From positions 90,454 to 100,677 of the forward strand of contig QKYT01000180.1 of the NCBI GenBank assembly GCA_003550305.1: a stretch of DNA of 10,224 nt, written 5' to 3'. The notes beneath the pieces are model-generated. The model was not told the DNA's origin. It saw nothing but the letters and a program-made list of their open reading frames with translations, and ran no database searches. Shown one piece after another: positions 1 to 6,600 of the stretch. Positions within the stretch are counted from its first letter, which is position 1. Every line of letters begins with the position of its first letter. A program made the translations under genes and the position numbers. The stretch comes from Glomus cerebriforme. Its lineage: Eukaryota > Glomeromycota > Glomeromycetes > Glomerales > Glomeraceae.

Positions 1-56
1 AAAATATCCCTCATATACCCTAAGTCTGGTTCACCTCCAAGCCGGCATCCCTTCTT
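1..56 (-). other. possible partial exon at window edge
   Basis: On the minus strand a T-rich tract ending in TATAAG (acceptor AG at 58-57) precedes a block open in only one of its three frames to the window edge, reading KKGCRLGGEPDLGYMRDI. A matching donor GTAAGG lies upstream at 143-142, which would make an 87-nt intron (143-57). The stretch before that donor has a stop close by in the compatible frame, so no convincing upstream exon was found. I do not recognise the peptide. It may be the middle of a gene continuing left of the window, or chance. Confidence 0.2.
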
Positions 57-73
57 CTTATAAAAAGAAATTG

Positions 74-101
74 AAAGAGAAACATTAATATGTTTCTCTT
101 T
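74..101. repeat. perfect 12-bp hairpin
   Basis: The arms aaagagaaacat (74-85) and atgtttctcttt (90-101) are exact reverse complements around a 4-base loop (taat). The hairpin lies inside the possible minus-strand intron 143-57, about 17 nt before its acceptor. It is symmetrical, so strand cannot be assigned. Role unknown. Confidence 0.6.
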
Positions 102-538
102 TAATTAAATAAAAAAAAAAAAAACAAAAAAAAAAGCCCTTACCTTATAAAAAGAAAGAACGTTTTGAAATTAAAGCGATTTTTTTTGTCTAGGGTGACA
201 AGTTCGGCGGATTAAAAAGAAAAAAATCCTATATTAATTTCTTCTTTTTTTTTAAAAAAAAAGACTGATTGATAATCAGTAATCCATCAGTTCAGTTTGA
301 CTTGTAATTATAAATTACCATCGACCCACCGATCCTATCGGCTTCGCAGTTTGCAGTTTGGTTTGACTTGAACTTTCAAGTTGATAGGTCCAGCTCAAGT
401 CAAACTGAACTAGACTGTTAACAAAACTAATTACGAAACTTATAGTATATAAAATAATTAAAAGAAATGTTAGTGCATTTCTAATTAAAAAAAAAAAATC
501 AAAAAAAAAAGGGTTGCAACAATTGTTTTGAAACTTAC
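102..538. other. gene-free AT-rich stretch with homopolymers
   Basis: Long A and T runs (around 110-135, 181-187, 245-262, 487-510) alternate with a more complex core at about 265-420 that holds the inverted repeat listed separately. A minus-strand frame of 75 codons exists at 315-542, but it runs through the poly-T tract and the inverted repeat, so I do not call it a gene. Confidence 0.5.
289..411. repeat. MITE-like 123-bp unit with 16-bp inverted ends
   Basis: The sequence agttcagtttgacttg (289-304) recurs exactly as its reverse complement at 396-411. The interior also repeats the motif tttgacttg (362-370) and has a small hairpin acttga...tcaagt near 366-381. The unit is less A/T-rich than its surroundings. 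Short perfect terminal inverted repeats around a non-coding core are what a small non-autonomous transposon or foldback element would look like. No clear target-site duplication is visible, so the mobile-element reading is inference. Confidence 0.45.
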
Positions 539-681
539 CCATTTCGTTACTTCGATCCCAAAACCTATAAAAAAAAAATAAAATAAAAGAAACGTTATTA
601 GAGAAAAAAATCAGAAAAATACTAAGTTTCCAATATATGCAAAACTTACCATTTTTATTCTCAAAACCGTAGCCTAAAAAT
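539..681 (-). pseudogene. two micro-exons of a Sel1-repeat-like fragment
   Basis: On the minus strand two short blocks are each bounded by a T-rich acceptor and a strong GTAAGT donor: 681-650 (32 nt) and 564-539 (26 nt), separated by an 85-nt intron. Spliced in phase they read FLGYGFENKNGFGIEVTKW. The pattern LGY-x-x-E-N-x-x-G-x-G-I-E-V-x-K resembles the start of a Sel1-like (SLR) repeat, a helical repeat of protein-interaction proteins that is abundant in mycorrhizal fungi. The T-rich block upstream reaches stops in the matching phase, and no following exon continues the repeat, so this is probably a remnant. It could also be an unrelated or non-coding transcript. Confidence 0.3.
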
Positions 682-948
682 CTACAAAAAAAGGTTCAGT
701 AAATATTGACCTACTTATCTTATTAGAGTCAAATTATTAATCAATGATGATATTAGTGAATATAAATTCATAGAAATAATCTAGTAATTAAACTTATAAA
801 GTGAGTTATTATTTATTAAAAAATTAAATGTTGGAAATTTTCCCGAAAATTAATTTGAAAATTCAGCCAACTTGAAGAGTACTTGAAGACATCACATATT
901 GTGATATATAGAGTTTGACCCATCTTTACATAAAACATCAAACACGGA
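682..948. other. gene-free stretch upstream of the foldback element
   Basis: AT-rich DNA with no gene-like frame. A 69-codon minus-strand frame at 816-1025 overlaps the foldback element and has no recognisable domain. The first copy of the flanking direct repeat (931-946) lies at its right edge. Confidence 0.4.
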
Positions 949-1083
949 CGCAAAAGTATCGGACTTGACCCTCCTCGTGGTGCTAAGTTGACCCCCCTTA
1001 TTGTAAAATATATTATGCGGGTCAAGAACGTCCTGCATAAGGGTCAAGAACGATACATTTGCGGTAGTAAAACATCAAGCACG
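931..1083. repeat. 16-bp near-identical direct repeats flanking the foldback
   Basis: taaaacatcaaacacg (931-946) and taaaacatcaagcacg (1068-1083) match at 15 of 16 positions, in direct orientation on either side of the inverted-repeat element at 949-1064. Sixteen base pairs is long for a target-site duplication, so they may instead be part of a larger composite repeat. Confidence 0.5.
949..1064. repeat. foldback (long imperfect inverted repeat) element
   Basis: The outer arms cgcaaaagtatcg (949-961) and cgatacatttgcg (1051-1063) pair at 12 of 13 positions. Moving inward, each arm carries two TTGACCC motifs at similar spacing: on the plus strand near 964-970 and 988-994, and as GGGTCAA near 1019-1025 and 1041-1047. 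The arms are therefore about 50 nt each around a short AT centre (about 1002-1012). In the right arm the motif sits in a 22-bp-period direct repeat (gggtcaagaacg at 1019 and 1041). Nearly identical 16-mers flank the element (931-946 and 1068-1083). It is non-coding and could be a MITE or foldback transposon, or a strong RNA hairpin if transcribed. Confidence 0.55.
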
Positions 1084-1099
1084 TGGCAGATAGCATGAA

Positions 1100-1159
1100 C
1101 AGGTAAAATGTCAGGCATGGGGGTGATATTTTGTCAATCCATGCCTGATTTTTCACCTG
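1100..1159. repeat. imperfect hairpin upstream of the coiled-coil frame
   Basis: The arm at 1100-1120 ends in tcaggcatgg (1111-1120). Its partner at 1139-1159 begins ccatgcctga, a 10-bp perfect inner stem; the outer ends pair again through caggt (1100) and acctg (1155-1159) with a bulge between. The loop is about 18 nt. It lies roughly 150-200 nt before the first plausible ATG of the coiled-coil frame, so it could sit in its promoter or 5' leader. It adjoins the 949-1064 foldback and may belong to the same repeat family. Confidence 0.45.
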
Positions 1160-1306
1160 ATAGTTTTGTCCGACTCGGCTTGCCATAAAAAGTATGGTCA
1201 TAAATTAAGGCGTTGATAATCGTTTGTTTTATTTCCTCTTTTGAAAAAAAAAAAAATCATACAGTACATGTATAGAAAAATTTTTTTTAAAAAAATTGAA
1301 GACAAA

Positions 1307-1753
1307 ATGCTCTTAGAAGATACCAATAAAATCATTGATAAACTTGGAATTGGTTTTAATAAATTAAATAATAAATTAACAAATTTATTAAAAGAAAATC
1401 AAACCCTTCAACAATTAATTATAAATTTAGAAAATCAAAAAAATGATGAAATAAGACTACTTAATAAAAAATATGACGATTTAAAAATTATAAGGGATAA
1501 TGAAATAGGAAAATTTGGACATCTTGAGGAAAATAATAAAATTTTGAATGAAATAAATGACAAAAATTTACGTAATAATAATGTTCTCTGTGAAAAGATT
1601 GCAATTTTAAATAATGAAAATGCGGATCTCAATAAGCATAATAAAACTTTATATGATGAAAATAAAGAACTCAAGAAAAAAAATAAGACTTTGGAAGATG
1701 AAAATAAGGAATTCAAGAGAATGAAATTGAATACCTTGGTAAAAATATTTTAA
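1307..1753 (+). CDS. coiled-coil protein, possibly the severed N-terminus of the Hsp70 gene
   Basis: About 148 codons, rich in Lys, Asn, Glu and Leu and without Pro, as expected for a long helix. Near the C-terminus a seven-residue pattern repeats visibly (NKTLYDE, NKELKKK, NKTLEDE, NKEF...), which is a coiled coil. I prefer the ATG at 1307 (A at -3) to the one at 1268 (T at -3); the frame remains open upstream to 1241 without an ATG. The stop lies 18 nt before the ATG of the Hsp70-like gene, which is in another frame. In that other frame the sequence is open from 1708 and reads QENEIEYLGKNILNEEGEN into the Hsp70 start, while this frame ends in a less acidic tail. A one-base loss near 1714 could therefore have split one coiled-coil/Hsp70 gene. 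No splice pair between the two frames has the right phase. Function unknown. Confidence 0.5.
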   Translation: MLLEDTNKIIDKLGIGFNKLNNKLTNLLKENQTLQQLIINLENQKNDEIRLLNKKYDDLKIIRDNEIGKFGHLEENNKILNEINDKNLRNNNVLCEKIAILNNENADLNKHNKTLYDENKELKKKNKTLEDENKEFKRMKLNTLVKIF

Positions 1754-1770
1754 ATGAGGAAGGGGAAAAC

Positions 1771-3319
1771 ATGGTTATAGATGATGGTAATAACCTAATA
1801 AGTTCTAAAGAAAATAATATTCACGTCGTGGTTGGATTAGACTTTGGAACAACCCATTCTGGATTTGCATATTGTCATGTTGAAGACCAAAATATATGTT
1901 CATATGATTCATGGCATGGAACAGTGGGTCTATTACAAACGAATACAGTTCTTCAATATGATGATGAATACAAAAATGTGAAATCTTGGGGAGCTCCAGC
2001 TCTATCCAAAAAACCAATTCGTAGAACGAAAAAACAAAATAGTGATGAAGACAATAAACCTGTCGAATTGTTCAAATTACATTTAGGCAATTTATTAGAT
2101 AATTCTAAGCCAAAACTTCCAGTTGATTATAAAAAGGCTATAACTGATTTTTTCAGAGAAATTGGCAAGGTACAGTATAATTTTAAATATTACTCAAATT
2201 TTAGTAGTTGAATTTTTCCTTTTCCTAATTAATAATTCTTCTATTATATTTTTATTTATGTATATGAAAAATTTTTTAAGGTAATCAAAGAAACTGTTGC
2301 AGCACGCTGGCCAAAATTTGATTACTTTAAAAATGTTCTTTTGGTTATTACCGTTCCTGCAGAATTTTCTGAAANATCAAAAGCAATTTTGAGAATATGT
2401 GCATTCAATGCACGACTGATTAAAGAGAAATATTCAATANATTTACAATTTACTACAGAACGTAAGAGTCTTCACAATTTATATAAAATTACATTAATTT
2501 CTTTTAATTGACATCTATAATTTTTTTTTAAGCCGAAGCTGTTGCTTTATATTGCATGAAAAATCTTGAACAGACTCTTGCACGACCAGGAAGTATGTTT
2601 TAAATTAATTTATATTAACCATAGAAAACACATTTATTTAATCATTCATTTATAATTTATATATCTTATTCATCAACAGCTAATATTATGATAGTTGACT
2701 GTGGTGATACTAGAGTAGATTTAACAACTCGTAAATTAATAAACAATGAACAATTGGGCGAGATAACTGAACGAGCCAGTGATTTTTGTGGAAGCACTTC
2801 TATCGATGAAGAATTATTAAATATTTACGAAACATAGTCGGAGATAAACCTATGGATTTACTTAGAGATAGTAATTATGGACAAATGCAATATTTAATAC
2901 AAAATTTTGGTAAATATGGTAAAATTCCTTTTACAGGAGATGATCCAAACTTTTTATATGAATTAGATATTCAAGATATAATTCCGATATTAACACAATA
3001 TATTACCAATGATGAAATCAGGAAAACTTTAGAAGATGATGAGTGGGTAATTGAAATTGATTTTGAAAGAATGAAATCAATATTAGAGCCTGTTATTCAA
3101 AAAATTCTTCACCTGATAAAAGCACAACTAGATAATACTCAAGAAACTTATTCTGCAATGTTTTTAGTTGGAAGTTTTAGCGAATCGAAATATTTACAAA
3201 AAAGAGTTAAAGAAAAATTCCTATATAAAGTAAAAATTATTTCTGTTCCTGTTCAATCTATTGCTGCAATTGCACGTGGTGCTGTAATTTATGGATTATC
3301 TATGAAAAATATATTATAG
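1771..3319 (+). pseudogene. HSPA12-like Hsp70 family ATPase, frameshifted and truncated
   Basis: Four exons: 1771-2169, 2281-2461, 2533-2592 and 2680-3319, with introns of 111, 71 and 87 nt; all phases agree. Residues 22-34 (GLDFGTTHSGFAY) are the Hsp70/actin phosphate-1 loop. TVPAEFSEKS-like sequence in exon 2 and TT-x-PEAVALYCMKN across exons 2-3 match the family's connect region. The family normally has an Asp-x-Gly-Gly-Gly-Thr phosphate-2 loop; here it is VDCGDTRVDLTT (about 219-230), so the glycine run is lost. The adenosine loop reads FLVGSFSESKYL, Gly-Ser where Gly-Gly is usual. In exon 4 the frame meets TAG at 2835-2837 after 265 codons; one inserted base near 2834 would reconnect it to the 155-codon continuation at 2852-3319. 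That part ends soon after IAAIARGAVIYGLS, so the usual C-terminal region is missing. N bases at 2375 and 2440 blur two codons. Likely a decayed family member; assembly error is the alternative for the indel. Confidence 0.8.
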
Positions 3320-3688
3320 AATTACTATAATTTATTTTCAAAATCAGTACCGCAGATATTGTCTTCATTATATTTTCATTTATTATTTATTTAATCTTTT
3401 GTTTTTGGCGGGTATAATGGCGGGTATAATGGATTTGAAGGTGATCTTTGTCTTTCATTACAATCTTATTCTTTAATCTTTTTAATTTTTTTTTGTTTTT
3501 TTCCAGATTAGTATATAATTTGTTCTTTAATCTTATTTTTTATCTTTTTTTTTGGGATTCTGAATGTCATTTAAGAAGTAATTTAAGCTGTATGATATCA
3601 ATGCTGATTAGAATGATCTGTAATTCTGGTTCGCACTAACTCTGACAATGTCGAGTACCTCTGCTAAATGATGCCTATTGTTTCGAAA
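3320..3688 (+). other. gene-free stretch after the Hsp70-like pseudogene
   Basis: T-rich DNA. A 63-codon frame at 3448-3639 is mostly Phe/Leu/Ile/Asn from poly-T codons and has no credible domain. The only clear structure is a 12-bp tandem duplication at 3407-3430. The missing Hsp70 C-terminus is not recognisable here in any frame. Confidence 0.5.
3407..3430. repeat. 12-bp tandem duplication
   Basis: The unit ggcgggtataat occurs twice in direct succession (3407-3418 and 3419-3430), followed by a further gg. It is G-richer than the surrounding sequence. Replication slippage is the simplest origin. Confidence 0.7.
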
Positions 3689-4030
3689 ATGAAAAACAAA
3701 ATTTCAAATATTAAGATTTTTGATGGCTATTGTTGAGATGAAGTCAGATTTAATGATAAAGTAACTTGGGAAGGGGTATGGAAGGTTAATAAGATTGTTG
3801 TGGAAGAATATTCAGTGTTTTCTGAAGAGAAAATTGAGACCCTTGGAAATTAAATGGAAAAGAAGGATGTGATGGTACATGACACATATTTTGATACTAT
3901 TGTTGAATTTATAGGTGATTTAGTATAGGTTTGCTTCATTGTAAAGAACCGTTTTCACTTTGAGGTAAACGTGATGCTGAAACATTTTTATTATGATTCA
4001 TATCCGAATTTGGAGAATTTGTGGCTTTGA
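3689..4030 (+). pseudogene. fossil of a 114-codon reading frame, family unknown
   Basis: From ATG at 3689 to TGA at 4028-4030 a single frame has protein-like content but three internal stops: TGA 3734-3736, TAA 3851-3853, TAG 3926-3928. Pieces read, for example, VTWEGVWKVNKIVVEEYSVF before the second stop, VMVHDTYFDTIVEFIGDLV before the third, and KNRFHFEVNVMLKHFYYDSY after it. Balanced Val, Glu, Asp, Trp and Tyr content and fewer poly-A/T codons set it apart from the flanks. No frame change is needed to follow it, so the damage looks like point mutation. The family is not recognised; an old retroelement or a lineage-specific fungal protein is possible. Confidence 0.45.
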
Positions 4031-4644
4031 ACACTGATTATATAAAGTAATGATTGTTAGATTGTACCATTATGATCATAATATCCTAATTCGATATTGG
4101 ATCTCTCATTTTCATCTTCATTGAAAGATTTTTTTTATTAGGAAAAAAAAGAAAATTAGATATTAATAATTTAGAACAAAAAATTTCATACAAATAAAAT
4201 AAAAAAGAAAAATGAGTGTTTTAATTGTTGTAAAAGGAATAATGAAACAAAATATTCAGCTTATACTCCTTATAGTGTAACAATAGTTATATAGGTGTCA
4301 AGCTTACATAATCACCATGTTCCATTTAAATTTTTTTTTATGAATTATAACAACCAATTTGGGTGTTTTTTTTTTAGAAAATAAAAGTTACTCTTAGCCT
4401 TTGGGAAGTGTCAAGATAATGTTAAATGTATCATTAATGTCAGTAGGCTTTATTTACAACCGGATGTTTCTAAAAAAAAAATATTATTATTTTAAAAATT
4501 ATAGCTTAAATTGTTCTAGTTTATTATAAAATTTATTATAATTGATCACAAATAGTACATCATATAAAAGATAATACTCTAATACTCTGATCAAATTATA
4601 AATAATGTAATGTATTTAAACATATTTATGTATTTTTCTACTAT
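4031..4644. other. intergenic region 3' of the channel gene
   Basis: About 600 nt of AT-rich DNA between the fossil frame and the stop of the minus-strand channel gene. No credible gene or splice-bounded block was found on either strand. The 3' untranslated region of the minus-strand gene presumably occupies its right part. Confidence 0.5.
4520..4537 (-). promoter_or_regulatory. candidate polyadenylation signals of the channel gene
   Basis: On the minus strand AATAAA occurs twice, at 4537-4532 and 4525-4520, about 110-125 nt after the stop codon of the ion-channel gene. Spacing suits a fungal 3' end, but the hexamer is common in such AT-rich DNA. Confidence 0.3.
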
Positions 4645-6600
4645 TTATGAAGAATCATTATCATCGCTTAGAACATTAATTATTTCTCTTGCTTTATCTC
4701 TTTTAACTTCTTTTAATATTTGCTGCAAAATATTCTCGATCCTATCATCATTTTGTACTTTTGATAAAGCTTGTTTATTTGATTCTTCTTTTAATACTTG
4801 CAACTCAGATTTTGTCTCTTTTAACTCTTTTAATACTTGATGCAATTCAGTTTTATCAATATCTTGAATATTAAGTTTCTTTAATAGATTTTGTTTCATA
4901 ACTGAAAATTGTTTGGTTTTCCATTGGCTGTTATTAATCAATCTTTTAATTTCTTCACGAGTTTTATCAGCATTTGCATAATAATATCTTGAAAAAATAA
5001 ATTTATTAAAATATTAGTATTGAGAAAATAGTATTTTTCTTTTATAAAAAAGAAAATTAACATTACATTACTTCAGGAAACCATGCTTCCCATCGTCTCT
5101 GATGTGGTAATAAGTAAAATAACTCAATTTCAGCCAAAATCTATGGGAAAAATAAAAAAATTGAATTCTTTTACAAAAAATGCAACAATAATTATATTAA
5201 ATAATAATGTTATTATTATATGTACCTTTGCCTTCTGTAGTAAATATGAAACCCTATCATTATCTTTATCAATTGCCATATTGAGTAATCCAATAAATAA
5301 ATTCATAAGATATACGACAATCAAGAGTGAAAATAAGACGATCAATATTACAAGTGGTGGATTATTTAAATATGACCAATTAGATAATGCACTTGAATCA
5401 CCTAATAATAGATTAAAAAGTTAAATAATTGTAAGAAGGATATTAGGAATAAATATATATTTTTTCCAACATACTGTACCTGTTAGGAATTTATACATTG
5501 CGAAAAGTACAGTTCCAAAATCTGTAAACATATTTGTATTATTATTTGGTGGTTGAATAATAAATGGATTAGGATCCATAGTCCCATCATCAAGTATTTT
5601 ACTATAAGTAGTAGCCAAATTCCAAGGATTATTTGGATCATTATTATTTGTACGTTGATCCAAAGAAAATCCAGATCTTGGAAATAATAAAATATAAAAT
5701 GCATGTGCAAAACTTATTATAATAATAAACAAAAGCACTAAGAAATAAATGATCTGTTCCGCAACACTAATAATTATTGAAAAATATACACCAAAATGTT
5801 CAAATGCTCTAAAAAATAATAAAAATTTTATATCTAAAAATAGACATGAAAAAGAAAGTAATGGAATTATTTGATCATTCATATCATTTGTTTGAATCCA
5901 ATAAATAGAAGTAAATATTGGAAGTAAATATGCAAATAGATCTATAATATTAATAATATGATTAATATCACATACTGTATTTAAATGCTACGCTTCAGTT
6001 AGTTAAATCAAAAATTTACATACTAAACATATTCCAATAATCTTTAATCCATTTAATGGGATCATAAATGAACTGACGAATTTCAAAACTCAAATGAATA
6101 AATCCAAGTATAATTGAAGTAATAAAAAGTCGTTTTTGAGTATTTTTATCAATATATTGTTCAGGAATTGTTGCAGCAGCAGTAAAGCACCCAAGTAAAG
6201 CCATAAATGAAATCCAAATTATTCTATAATAATATTTTCCATAGGTATTCCATTTAAAATTAATTAATGCCTCTCCATTCCATGTCTTATAGATATCTCC
6301 ACTTATTGTTTTAACAAAGGGACTAGCTTGAGGTTTAATTAGTTCTAAAAGCCAATTATAATCTTTTGGATAATTTACAAACTTAATATAAGGATTCATA
6401 AAAGTGATTGTTGGTGTTGATACATATTTTGAAATTTTACGAAAAGTATTATAAAAATAGAAGTTAATAAATAAATCAGAATAAGAGACATCGTTAATAA
6501 AATGATATTTTGATAATAAATAAAATATAGCAAATAAAATTGGTGAAATAGGCAAAATTAAAATAATTACTAAACAATGAAAAATAAAATAATTATCTCC
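4645..6600 (-). other. channel domain (six TM segments, pore loop) and C-terminal coiled coil
   Basis: Hydrophobic segments in order: about residues 553-578 (IFHCLVIILILPISPILFAI), 671-692 (IIWISFMALLGCFTAAA), 705-724 (LFITSIILGFIHLSFEI), 742-757 (LFAYLLPIFTSIYWI), a pair at about 765-826 ending in LVLLFIIIISFAHAFYILL, and a last helix at about 911-938 (LFSLLIVVYLMNLFIGLLNM). Before the last helix lies a pore-loop-like stretch FGTVLFAMYKFLTGDSSAL. There is no row of Arg/Lys in the S4 position, so TRP/polycystin-like gating is likelier than classical voltage gating. Exon 7 follows with RRWEAWFPEV and exon 8 has a charged helix (LHQVLKELKETKSELQVLKE) suited to multimerisation. Ion choice cannot be read from sequence alone. 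Confidence 0.72.

Noticed and set aside
20..50. tRNA-like ggttcacctcc
   Set aside because: No cloverleaf can be built around it; no tRNA or rRNA signature was seen anywhere in the window.
315..542. 75-codon minus-strand frame
   Set aside because: It reads through a poly-T run, an apparent splice donor just after its ATG, and the 16-bp inverted-repeat element; no domain.
816..1025. 69-codon minus-strand frame
   Set aside because: Half of it is the foldback element, and composition and motifs give no support.
1435..1716. 93-codon minus-strand frame rich in Ser/Phe/Leu
   Set aside because: Antisense shadow of the repetitive coiled-coil codons.
1739..1780. 42-nt GT...AG intron that might join the coiled coil to the Hsp70
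   Set aside because: Phase 0 at the donor leads to the wrong frame after 1781, and the length is below the other introns here (71-111 nt).
1805..2017. 70-codon minus-strand frame
   Set aside because: Antisense to the clearly coding Hsp70 exon 1.
3448..3639. 63-codon plus-strand hydrophobic frame
   Set aside because: Phe/Leu/Asn content comes from T-rich DNA; no context or domain supports a gene.
4610..4840. Plus-strand frame opposite the channel gene's last exon
   Set aside because: Antisense shadow; exon 8 on the minus strand is fixed by splice phase.
5083..5424. 113-codon plus-strand frame
   Set aside because: Antisense to exons 6-7 of the channel gene and the intron between them.
5483..5710. 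75-codon minus-strand frame in another phase
   Set aside because: Overlaps exon 5 in the wrong phase; the exon 5 frame has the conserved channel sequence.
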